A stretch of 51,243 nucleotides of DNA from Puniceicoccus vermicola (GTDB lineage Bacteria > Verrucomicrobiota > Verrucomicrobiia > Opitutales > Puniceicoccaceae). Below the pieces are notes generated by a model. The model ran no database searches and was not told the DNA's origin. It was given only the letters and a program-made list of their open reading frames with translations. The stretch covers positions 1 to 51,243 of the forward strand of contig NZ_JACHVA010000036.1 of NCBI RefSeq assembly GCF_014230055.1, written 5' to 3'. A program made the position numbers and the translations under genes. Of the stretch, positions 17,670 through 24,845 are shown piece by piece; the stretch's first letter is position 1; every line of letters begins with the position of its first letter.

Positions 17670-19091
17670 ATGCTCGAAGGTGTAGAAAAGGTCTTTTTTC
17701 TCGGAATTGGGGGCACGGCCATGGGTAATTTGGCCGTCTGCCTCAAGAGGGCCGGAATCGTTGTGGGAGGATCAGACAATGTTCTTTATCCGCCCATCTC
17801 GGATCTTTTGGCGGAACAGAGCATTCCTGTATCGGCTCCCGATGACCTTGCCGTAATGCAGGATTGGAGTGGTTCCTTGTTCATTGTCGGGAATGCGGTT
17901 TCCCGCGGGCATCCTCAGGTCGAATGGTTGATGAACCACTCTGCGGAAGTGCGATGTTCGTTTCCGGAGTTTCTTGGATCCTACATGCTTCGGCAGACGC
18001 GAAATCTCGTGGTTGCGGGAACTCACGGAAAATCGACGACGACCTCCGTCGCAGCGAAACTTCTTTCGGAGGGGCGCGCGACCGCAGGATGGTTTGTCGG
18101 GGGAGTTCTTGCCGATCAGACCCCGGCTTTTACTTGGGATCCGGGATGTGAGGTTTTTGCCATCGAAGGCGATGAATACGATTCAGCCTTTTTCGATAAG
18201 CGGTCGAAGTTCGTTCACTACCGCCCGAAGGTCCTGCTCATCAATAATCTGGAATTTGACCATGCGGATATCTTTCGGGATACGCAGGACGTGCAGCGAT
18301 CTTTTCGTCAGGTCATTTCGCTTGTGCCTGGCGATGGAACGATTCTCTACAATGGGGACGATCCACGACTCGCCGAAATGCTTCCGGTTCCCTGGGCTCC
18401 GTGCCTGAGCTTTGGAACCGGGGAGGACAACGATTTTATCATGTCTCGGGTGTCTAATGATGGTGTGACTGAAGTGTCCGTTCGGCGGAAGGAGGAGGAC
18501 GCGGCTCTATTGACTGTCGAAACGCGTCTGCTCGGGGACTTCAATGCCCGGAACGTCGCTGGGGCGGCTCTGGCAGTCCGTCATCTCTGCCCAGACAGGA
18601 ATGAGACTACGGTCGATCTCCGGGATTTCCGTGGATTGAAACGGCGGCAGGAAATTCGTTTTCAGGATGAGAGACGAATCCTCATCGAAGACTTCGGACA
18701 TCATCCTACGGCACTTTCCCTTGCTCTGAAAGCCTTGCGGGAGTCCTTTCCCGGATGGAGGCTTCACGCCATGGTCGAACCGCGTAGTAACACCATGAGG
18801 ACCAATCGACTGCAGTCGGACCTAATCGAAGCTCTTCGTTTGGCCGATACGGTCACCTTGGCCCCCATTCATCGCCAGGAACGGATCCCCGAAAAGGAAC
18901 GTTTGGACTCTGAAAAGATCGTTCAAGTCTTGGCCGCGGATTCAATTCCCTGCCGTTTTTGTCGCCAAGAAGCAGAACTGCGCGAGTCCTTCCAGCAGGA
19001 GATTCAGAACAACAAAACCCTGACCGTGGTTTTTTCCAATGGCGCCTTCTGTGGGCTGCTGGGGGAATTCGTAGAAACGTTGCGACAGTAG
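17670..19091 (+). CDS. mpl: UDP-N-acetylmuramate:L-Ala-gamma-D-Glu-meso-DAP ligase (Mpl-type)
   Basis: This Mur-ligase family protein has the N-terminal Rossmann signature FLGIGGTAMGNLA followed by GSDNVLYPPIS, where the YPP-(M/I)-S element separates Mpl from MurC. The ATP-binding GTHGKSTT lies at residues 117-124. EGDEYDSAFFDKRSKF and the FGHHPTA and EPRSNTMR motifs fit the central and C-terminal domains. Mpl joins recycled murein tripeptide to UDP-MurNAc in the cytoplasm. The ATG at 17670 gives 473 residues, near the usual length. An in-frame ATG at 17634 or GTG at 17592 is possible, but that extension overlaps repeat-like DNA. Confidence 0.9.
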   Translation: MLEGVEKVFFLGIGGTAMGNLAVCLKRAGIVVGGSDNVLYPPISDLLAEQSIPVSAPDDLAVMQDWSGSLFIVGNAVSRGHPQVEWLMNHSAEVRCSFPEFLGSYMLRQTRNLVVAGTHGKSTTTSVAAKLLSEGRATAGWFVGGVLADQTPAFTWDPGCEVFAIEGDEYDSAFFDKRSKFVHYRPKVLLINNLEFDHADIFRDTQDVQRSFRQVISLVPGDGTILYNGDDPRLAEMLPVPWAPCLSFGTGEDNDFIMSRVSNDGVTEVSVRRKEEDAALLTVETRLLGDFNARNVAGAALAVRHLCPDRNETTVDLRDFRGLKRRQEIRFQDERRILIEDFGHHPTALSLALKALRESFPGWRLHAMVEPRSNTMRTNRLQSDLIEALRLADTVTLAPIHRQERIPEKERLDSEKIVQVLAADSIPCRFCRQEAELRESFQQEIQNNKTLTVVFSNGAFCGLLGEFVETLRQ

Positions 19092-19182
19092 TCGACTCCG
19101 GATCAGGAAGAGGAATAAAACCCTCGCCCGAAAAGAATATCGGTCGGGATGATCATTCTCGAGGATACTTTCATTACTGGAT

Positions 19183-20145
19183 TTACTTCAGTTCGGTTCC
19201 GGAAAATATCGATTCCTCAAAGCCGAATTTTTGTGGCGACAATTCGGTGATATCCTCGGAACCGAGGAGCCAGTTGAAAGCTTTCTCCTGGCTTTTGGTG
19301 GGCGGAACTTGATGGGCACCTTCGAATGAAATCACGGCCACCTTGGCCTTATTTTCTTGGAGGATGGAGACATCACGATCCAGATAATAGTTGGCTCCCT
19401 TGTCATTGTTGCCATTCACCATAGCAACTTTGATCGGGAGGTAGCTTGATTCGAAGTATTGCTCGGTCCCGAGCCAGCCACCATTGGAGTAGATTCCTGC
19501 CCAAGGCCGGTCAATACGAATGGTGGTGCGAATTGCTCTCAATGCGCCTCCGGAGGTTCCTCCGATGAAGAGTTGGTTCGGATCATTCTGAACGATCTCT
19601 TCGATCTTGGGTAGGATCTCTTTGAACCGTTCCGTACTAGCCATTGATTCTTCATGGGAATGGGTGTTTCCAAAATGGTCTAGGGTCACGATAGTCATTC
19701 CGGTCGATTCAGCAGCATCCAGATGGCGAAGAAGATATCGCAACCCCTTGGGCCCGGGGCTGAAGAGGATCATTAGCGGGCCGCCCTGCGATTCATACAC
19801 GGTAGATGGCTCATAAATGTAGAAGTCATAGTTAAATAGATCTCCGATGTAATTGTAGTGGCTGAACCTACCTGAGAGATCGTCTAGCTTCGCATTCAGT
19901 CTTTCGCTGACCTCGAGCCATTCGACAAGCCATGCCTGGTCGACTGTTGAAAAATCGGACAATCGGTAAAACTGTGGATCCCGTTCGTTTTTGCGGAGGT
20001 AGACGAAGTTTCCAGATGGGTCGACTTCGATGAGCTCTGCTCGGAGCTTCGTTCCATCAGACATGGTCCAAGTCCGGAGATTGGTATTGCCGAATAGGTC
20101 GATGACGCAGGCGGTGAAACCGAGCAGGAAGAGAGCAATTTTCAT
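19183..20145 (-). CDS. Secreted SHD1-domain/alpha-beta hydrolase fusion
   Basis: The protein has 320 residues. A signal peptide (1-19) is followed by an SHD1-like domain (about 24-78: RTWTMSDGTKLRAELIEVD, with YRLSDFSTVDQAWL) and then a hydrolase fold. The hydrolase part has a nucleophile elbow GGTSGG with Ser198, a possible acid at Asp248 (NGNNDKG) and His278 (EGAHQVPP). It is probably an exported esterase or peptidase-like enzyme with unknown substrate. It lies 28 bases downstream of the small secreted gene at 20173-20706, so the two are probably co-transcribed. It is convergent with mpl. Confidence 0.75.
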   Translation of the reverse strand: MKIALFLLGFTACVIDLFGNTNLRTWTMSDGTKLRAELIEVDPSGNFVYLRKNERDPQFYRLSDFSTVDQAWLVEWLEVSERLNAKLDDLSGRFSHYNYIGDLFNYDFYIYEPSTVYESQGGPLMILFSPGPKGLRYLLRHLDAAESTGMTIVTLDHFGNTHSHEESMASTERFKEILPKIEEIVQNDPNQLFIGGTSGGALRAIRTTIRIDRPWAGIYSNGGWLGTEQYFESSYLPIKVAMVNGNNDKGANYYLDRDVSILQENKAKVAVISFEGAHQVPPTKSQEKAFNWLLGSEDITELSPQKFGFEESIFSGTELK

Positions 20146-20172
20146 GGTGCCGAGGAGTTGAATACGGAATCG

Positions 20173-20706
20173 TCAGATCTTTGGGGGAGACTCGATGGAA
20201 AATCCCTCCTCGTTTAGAGACTCAAGAAAAGCGTTAAATTCTTTTCGGTTTTTGAAAGAGCGATGCTGTGGCATTTGCGCCTCCTTGATCGAAAACTCGA
20301 TCTTCACCCCGTCCTCCGTCTCGAATACAGTTTTCTCGCCGACTTTTATTTTTCCGGCAAAAAAGAACTCCCGGGTATTGAAGCTCGCGACGAATTCTTC
20401 TTCTGGATTTCCGATCGTGTAGTTCAGTTCTCTTACGCGGAGAACGTTTGTGTAAGTGATGGAGTCTCCATCCTTTTGGGTGATGGAGTCGAGTTCGCTC
20501 CCCAAGTTTATGGAAAGAGTGCCATTGGGATCATACCTCTGAGCGACGAGGACTCGGGAAGGGTAGTTGGTCATGTTCTTCCAGTTCATTTCGGAGATGA
20601 TCTCACCATCCTGCTCGGCGCGTATTTGGAAATCGAGCAACTGGGCGGAGGTGATGGAAGGTATGATGAAGGAAAGGACGATCAGCAGAGGAATGCAGGA
20701 TTTCAT
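20173..20706 (-). CDS. Small secreted protein, paralogue A (secretin-like motif)
   Basis: From the ATG at 20706 (177 residues) the protein begins with a clear signal peptide, MKSCIPLLIVLSFIIPSITSA. The upstream extension is non-hydrophobic and unlikely. The body aligns with the next upstream protein: NYPSRVLVAQRYDP, INLGSELDSI...DSITYTNVLRVREL, FNTREFFFAGKIKVGEKTVF. The pattern of a bad-loop phrase, a short beta run and then a G-K-x-x-V-G segment recalls a detached piece of the secretin C-domain. No function is assigned. Confidence 0.65.
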   Translation of the reverse strand: MKSCIPLLIVLSFIIPSITSAQLLDFQIRAEQDGEIISEMNWKNMTNYPSRVLVAQRYDPNGTLSINLGSELDSITQKDGDSITYTNVLRVRELNYTIGNPEEEFVASFNTREFFFAGKIKVGEKTVFETEDGVKIEFSIKEAQMPQHRSFKNRKEFNAFLESLNEEGFSIESPPKI

Positions 20707-20852
20707 AGTAGGTTGATTTAGCGGCGGGGTCGCGAAAGTGCGGATTCTCATTTTTCACTTATAGATACAGAGCCCGGATGGAATGATCATTGTTGAGGAA
20801 GTGTCTTCGGGAGTGGGATTACCGTAGGGTTTTGAAACAGGTGATTTTTCGA

Positions 20853-21314
20853 TTATGTTTGATTGGGGTAACTTTCTGATACGACTCTGGAGATGATCAG
20901 TCGGATCGTTTTGTTGTTCTCAAGTGTAAAAGTGGTCGAGCTTCCAACCTCCATTTTTCCGGTGAGAAAGTATTCCTCGGGATCGAAAGTCGCGATTAGC
21001 TGCGTTTCGGGATCTCCTTTGTCTTCTTTTAACTTCCTTACACACAGAACCACGGCATAGGTGACTTGATCCCCGTTTAAGCTACAGATAGACCCCGCTT
21101 CGACGCCAAGATTCATGGTGATACTATCGGTCGGTTTATATTCCTGTCCGACAGAGATATGAGCTTTTGAGCCCGGGACGGTCACCCAGCGAGGGGCGGA
21201 AATAAGATCGTCTTCCTTCATGAGTTGTATCTCGAAGGTAAGCTTCGATCGGCTTTCCGCCAAGACGGGTGGGCCGAACGTAAAACACAGTAGAATTGCG
21301 ATCAGAAGCTTCAT
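20853..21314 (-). CDS. Small secreted protein, paralogue B (secretin-like motif)
   Basis: This 153-residue protein has a signal peptide (MKLLIAILLCFTFGPPVLA) followed by SAPRWVTVPGSKAHISVGQEY, which closely resembles the SAPRV-T-x-PG-x-A-x-I-x-VG segment of secretin-type proteins. It shares with the downstream gene the order NLG..., Y-x-x-V-L-x-V-R-x-L, a F-x-x-x-E-(Y/F)-F stretch and GKMEVG. The two are tandem paralogues 146 bases apart. It is too short to form a secretin and has no membrane-spanning beta domain visible. Confidence 0.65.
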   Translation of the reverse strand: MKLLIAILLCFTFGPPVLAESRSKLTFEIQLMKEDDLISAPRWVTVPGSKAHISVGQEYKPTDSITMNLGVEAGSICSLNGDQVTYAVVLCVRKLKEDKGDPETQLIATFDPEEYFLTGKMEVGSSTTFTLENNKTIRLIISRVVSESYPNQT

Positions 21315-21443
21315 AAGATCAGGGGTGTGTGGATTGGGATAAGGATTCTCTAGCGAGGTTCTGTTATCGGATCAAACGAATAAGCGTCGATCCCTTTGTA
21401 GGTCTACAGTTAAACGCCGAAATGCGTAGCTCTCCTTGGTAAG

Positions 21444-22313
21444 ATGAAACCTACTATTTCTATGATGAAGAATCCCTATCCCCTCTACCTTCTGGTTGCA
21501 TGCTGCGTATTCCTGATCGGATCCAATCTCTTTGGAGAAGAGGTGTTGCGAGAGAATATCCCGTATTTGAGAAACGGATTGCCGATCCAGACGTTAACCG
21601 TTTTTCGTCCCGAGAACGCCGAAACTTTGCTTCCGGCGGTGGTGATGTATCACGGAGGGAGTTGGAAGAAAGGCACTCCGGGTCAGCTAGCGCAACTCGG
21701 GAACTATTTAGCAGAGAGAGGAATTGTACTGGTCTCGGCTGGATATCGTCTGGTTGGGAAACAAACGGAGGACGTGGGAGATTGTGTGAAGGACGCGATC
21801 GTTGCTTATGATTGGGTTTGCCGAAACGCCGAATCGATCGGTGTTGATCCGGATAGGATCGCAGTCGGTGGAGCCTCCGCTGGGGGGCAGCTCGGATTGA
21901 GCGTCGCGCTTTTGAGCGATTCTGCCTTTGAGGAGATTGCGGGCTCCGAGAGACAGGCTCCACTCGCGTACCTGGGACTGAATCCTGTGGTCGATACGAA
22001 TGACCCTCGTTTTCTAAAAACGTTCGAGGAGTATGGGGATGACTTTAATCCGGTCGCTCTCTTGGAAGGGGGAGCGCATCTACCTCCGACATTCATTGCC
22101 CACGGACAGAAGGATGCGGTGGTTCCTCTCAATACGGTTGAAAGGTTCGCGGAAATTGCGACCGATCAGGGAGATGAAGTGGAAATTATGATTTTTGAGG
22201 GACAGTCGCACGGATTTTTCAATCCTCGGAAGGGCCGTGAAAAGATGCTGAATGAGCTCTATGTGGCCGTGTTTGGCTTCTTGAGTGAAAGTTTTGATTC
22301 GGCCGGGTCGTGA
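21444..22313 (+). CDS. Secreted alpha/beta hydrolase, BD-FAE/Aes-like esterase
   Basis: This 289-residue protein has an N-terminal hydrophobic export segment (about 11-31) and an esterase/lipase core. The core has an oxyanion motif YHGGSW (69-74), nucleophile elbow GGASAGG with Ser145, acid Asp224 (GQKDAVVP) and His256 (GQSHGFF). Family members deacylate small esters or carbohydrate side chains. It is convergent with the Cys-rich gene and shares the intervening hairpin. A second ATG at 21462 could also serve as start. Confidence 0.8.
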   Translation: MKPTISMMKNPYPLYLLVACCVFLIGSNLFGEEVLRENIPYLRNGLPIQTLTVFRPENAETLLPAVVMYHGGSWKKGTPGQLAQLGNYLAERGIVLVSAGYRLVGKQTEDVGDCVKDAIVAYDWVCRNAESIGVDPDRIAVGGASAGGQLGLSVALLSDSAFEEIAGSERQAPLAYLGLNPVVDTNDPRFLKTFEEYGDDFNPVALLEGGAHLPPTFIAHGQKDAVVPLNTVERFAEIATDQGDEVEIMIFEGQSHGFFNPRKGREKMLNELYVAVFGFLSESFDSAGS

Positions 22314-22342
22314 GTCTTTGATTGGTCGTCGTATTTGGGCGC

Positions 22343-22380
22343 AAAAAAAAAACGGCGAACCCGAAGGCTCGCCGTTTTAC
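22343..22380. terminator. Bidirectional rho-independent terminator
   Basis: A stem with arms CGGCGAACC and GGCTCGCCG around a CGAA loop is flanked by a run of ten A on the left (22343-22352) and TTTT on the right. Read on the minus strand it gives a stem plus a strong U-tract that ends the Cys-rich gene. On the plus strand it may also end the esterase gene. Confidence 0.8.
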
Positions 22381-22404
22381 AGCTAAAATCGATTGAAAGG
22401 GCGG

Positions 22405-22614
22405 TTATGCCTTTTCTTTGTCCTTACCCTTGGAGCCGTCACAGCTGCCGGAGCAGAGAGAATCGGCGGAAACCGTTTGGGTGATGCTGGTCTTTTCCTT
22501 TTCGGACTTCTTGTCCTTGGAAGCGTCACCGCCACCGCAGCATCCACCTGCGTAGACGGAAGCGCTCAGAGCGGGAATAGCGAGAACGAGGAGGAGGGTT
22601 TTGATGGATTTCAT
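22405..22614 (-). CDS. Cys/Gly-rich small secreted protein
   Basis: This 69-residue protein has a signal peptide (MKSIKTLLLVLAIPALSASVYA), then GGCCGGGDASKDKKSEKEK and SLCSGSCDGSKGKDKEKA. The mature part of about 47 residues is highly charged, with four cysteines in CC and CxxxC arrangements. It could bind metal or stay membrane-tethered, but no family was recognised. A strong terminator lies 25 bases after its stop, which supports real transcription. It is oriented opposite to the esterase. Confidence 0.7.
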   Translation of the reverse strand: MKSIKTLLLVLAIPALSASVYAGGCCGGGDASKDKKSEKEKTSITQTVSADSLCSGSCDGSKGKDKEKA

Positions 22615-22813
22615 GGTATATCTTGGGTTCGTTTTCCGTTGTTCGAATGGTGAATAACGAGGAAAAAATCGGCTTTTTCAACTCGAGGAGGCAAATTTCT
22701 GGCGATTTTTTGGATTGTTTCTCAAGTGGCTGATATCCAGAAGCTTTTGTTGCCGGAATAGGAGTGATTTGGAGCGCAAAATCTTCTCCGTGATCCGGAG
22801 ACCAGAACAGGGG

Positions 22814-23338
22814 TTAGCTTGTCAAAAATTCGACCAGTGCTTCGCCAAAGGCCGGAAGGTCCGGAGGACGGCGGGCTGAGATGAGGTTCTGGTCCCAAAC
22901 GACCGCTTCGTCGATCCACTTGGCGCCGGCGTTGGTCAGATCATCCTTGATTCCGGGAGTGCTGGTGACGCGGCGTCCTTTGACGATCCCGGCGGATATC
23001 GGAATCCAGCCCGCATGGCAAATCATCCCGATCATTTTGTTCGCTTCATCGAACTCGCGAGTGAGTTCCAGGATCTTCGGGTTGCGGCGTAGTTTGTCGG
23101 GCATAAAGCCTCCGGGAATCACCAGACCGGTGAAATCTTCCGTGCGAAGGTCATCGACCAGGCATTCGGCTGAAGCCGGATACCCGTGCTTTCCAGAAAA
23201 CTCTTTCATCTCTTCCCCCGCGACAACCGTCTCCGCTCCCGCCGCTTGCAGGCGATAAAGCGGATACCAGAGTTCAAGGTCTTCGTAGATGTCGCCCACG
23301 AAAAAGAGAATGCGGTGATCGGAGAGTGATTGGGTCAT
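22814..23338 (-). CDS. DJ-1/PfpI family protein
   Basis: From the ATG at 23338 the protein has 174 residues. It has the flavodoxin-like DJ-1/PfpI fold with the nucleophile-elbow Cys107 in MICHAGW, an upstream acidic EDLELWYP, GLVIPGGFMPDKLR, and the C-terminal ISARRPPDLPAF that is typical of the subfamily. Members act as deglycase-like or stress proteins; the substrate is not known here. An ATG six codons upstream is possible but less like the family. Confidence 0.85.
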   Translation of the reverse strand: MTQSLSDHRILFFVGDIYEDLELWYPLYRLQAAGAETVVAGEEMKEFSGKHGYPASAECLVDDLRTEDFTGLVIPGGFMPDKLRRNPKILELTREFDEANKMIGMICHAGWIPISAGIVKGRRVTSTPGIKDDLTNAGAKWIDEAVVWDQNLISARRPPDLPAFGEALVEFLTS

Positions 23339-23423
23339 AGAGGCAGGGTAGGGCATGTTTCCGGGATTTCCAATGAAGGAGGGAAAAAGGTGGCAATTCG
23401 CGATTGTCGAATGAGAAGGAGGT

Positions 23424-23501
23424 ACCGTGCAGCTTCAGCAAACGGACGCGTGAGAAAAGCAGCGTCTGAGGGGCGGCATCCGCTTGCTGAAGCTACAGGC
23501 T
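23424..23501. repeat. REPIN-like inverted REP pair upstream of the RAYT gene
   Basis: Two inverted copies face each other here: 23429-23446 (GCAGCTTCAGCAAACGGA) and 23479-23496 (TCCGCTTGCTGAAGCTAC). They match at 16 of 18 positions as reverse complements and are 32 bases apart. Two inverted REPs with a short spacer is the REPIN layout known beside RAYT transposase genes. The left copy is nearly the reverse complement of the REP downstream of the gene at 24272-24293. Confidence 0.75.
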
Positions 23502-23567
23502 ACGAAATTCCAAAGTATCAATTCATTCTGGATTGCGAAAATAGAGCAAAGATGCTCCGTTAAAAAC

Positions 23568-24179
23568 ATGTCCTTAATTCCGACTCAGGAACGATGGCGG
23601 TCTCGTTTGCCGCACTGGGAAGTCGAAGGGCATTGGCACTTTGTCACCATTCGATGCAAAGGGAGCTTGCCTCAAGTAGCAAAACGCCAGCTCGAGGAGA
23701 TTCATCAAACAATGGCTTCAGTTCAGCCGCGCTCTGACTTATTCGAAAATCTCCAGCGACGATATTTCCAAACCGTCGAAAAGTATCTGCACCAGGCTCA
23801 AGGTTCATGCCCTCTTAGCAGCAATTCGGCCTCTGAAGCGTGCTTAAAGGCCTGGGAGGAAATGGAGGAGGAAGACTGGCATATTGGCGAGGCCACCATC
23901 ATGCCCAACCACATTCACTTCCTCACTTTCAGACATGGATCAGCATTTTCTCTTAAAGAAGTCCTCCGAAGATTCAAAGGGCGCTCCGGCAGATGGATCA
24001 ACCAAGCCTTGGGGCGCTCCGGTCGATTCTGGCAGGAAGATTGGTTTGACCGATGGATGCGCACAGAAGCTGAACGAGACAAGACTATTGCTTACATTCG
24101 TAACAATCCGGTGAAAGGGAAATTGGTCACAGACTGGGAGGATCACCGGTGGAGAATCAGTAGCAAATTTCCGAAATAG
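23568..24179 (+). CDS. REP-associated tyrosine transposase (RAYT, Y1/HUH type)
   Basis: From the ATG at 23568 the protein has 203 residues. It shows WHFVTIR near residue 24, the HUH motif NHIHFL (His115 and His117), GRFWQEDWFDRWMR, and a C-terminal YIRNNPVKGKLV with Tyr176 as candidate catalytic residue. This is the TnpA-REP architecture, a single-domain enzyme that cuts single-stranded REP hairpins. Inverted REPs lie on both sides (23424-23501 and 24272-24293). The reading frame is intact, so activity is possible. Confidence 0.88.
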   Translation: MSLIPTQERWRSRLPHWEVEGHWHFVTIRCKGSLPQVAKRQLEEIHQTMASVQPRSDLFENLQRRYFQTVEKYLHQAQGSCPLSSNSASEACLKAWEEMEEEDWHIGEATIMPNHIHFLTFRHGSAFSLKEVLRRFKGRSGRWINQALGRSGRFWQEDWFDRWMRTEAERDKTIAYIRNNPVKGKLVTDWEDHRWRISSKFPK

Positions 24180-24211
24180 GAAAGGGCCGGAGAGAAATCT
24201 TATCGTGCCGT

Positions 24212-24293
24212 GCATCCCGCATGTGCGGGAGAACGGGATGCCTGCCTCTCAGAGGTTACCTTTCTAACGGGCCGTTTGCTGAAGCAGCACGGT
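24212..24293. repeat. Hairpin and REP copy downstream of the RAYT gene
   Basis: A nested palindrome lies at 24212-24241 (GCATCCCG/CGGGATGC around CCCGCATGTGCGGG). A REP at 24272-24293 begins CCGTTTGCTGAAGC and ends GCACGGT. This REP is the reverse complement of the copy at 23424-23445 except for one inserted base. It recurs at 28087-28108 with one substitution. Confidence 0.75.
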
Positions 24294-24314
24294 AAGAGGA
24301 GAGTTAGCGTCCTT

Positions 24315-24596
24315 TTATTGCAGTCCCTCGATGGCTTGAGCGACTGCTTCCTCCTTACCCGCTTCGATGCGGATGAAGAGTTCTTGGAGGCCTTTCGCAG
24401 ACTGGGTGACTCCCTTGAGTCCACCGGGTTCGCGCCGTTGGATTTTGACAGCGCCGGTGCGGCCTTTCTGGCCGAGGGATTTTCCTCCGTAGGAGAGACC
24501 AATGATGACACCAATCACTCCGTCCAGCGACTCGATCTTTTTGATCGTTCGCTGGCATTCTTTTGAAGTGCTTTGATGGCGTCCGCGTGAGGGCAT
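24315..24596 (-). CDS. Small basic protein of unknown function
   Basis: This 93-residue protein has a Lys/Arg-rich start (MPSRGRHQSTSKECQRTIKK) and an ordered region, SLDGVIGVIIGLSYGGKSLG, GAVKIQRREPGGLKGV and GLQELFIRIEAGKEEAVAQA. The regular alternation of hydrophobic and charged residues suggests a folded alpha/beta domain. I do not recognise the family. An overlapping plus-strand ORF exists (24210-24566), but its product is less protein-like. There is no signal peptide and no clear operon partner. Confidence 0.55.
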   Translation of the reverse strand: MPSRGRHQSTSKECQRTIKKIESLDGVIGVIIGLSYGGKSLGQKGRTGAVKIQRREPGGLKGVTQSAKGLQELFIRIEAGKEEAVAQAIEGLQ

Positions 24597-24845
24597 GGGG
24601 CTGGACTAGGGCAAGGCCGAGGATCGGTCAACGGGTTAAGCGGATTGCTGGCGGGATGGGTTCCCCTCCAGAACCTCTTGTGGGCGCGGATACTTTGCCA
24701 TTTCAGTTGTTCCTTCGGGAATAAAATCGAGGGTGGGGGTTCCTATGTGAAAGGACTGTTACGGACTGGGGATGCTTCAAAATATTCCTAGCGCATCCGT
24801 CTTTTTGTCGATATCAGTATCCCGATACATCAATCACCTCAACTT

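Noticed and set aside
24210-24566. Plus-strand ORF overlapping the small basic protein
   Set aside because: The minus-strand frame gives a more ordered protein, while this frame starts inside a palindrome.
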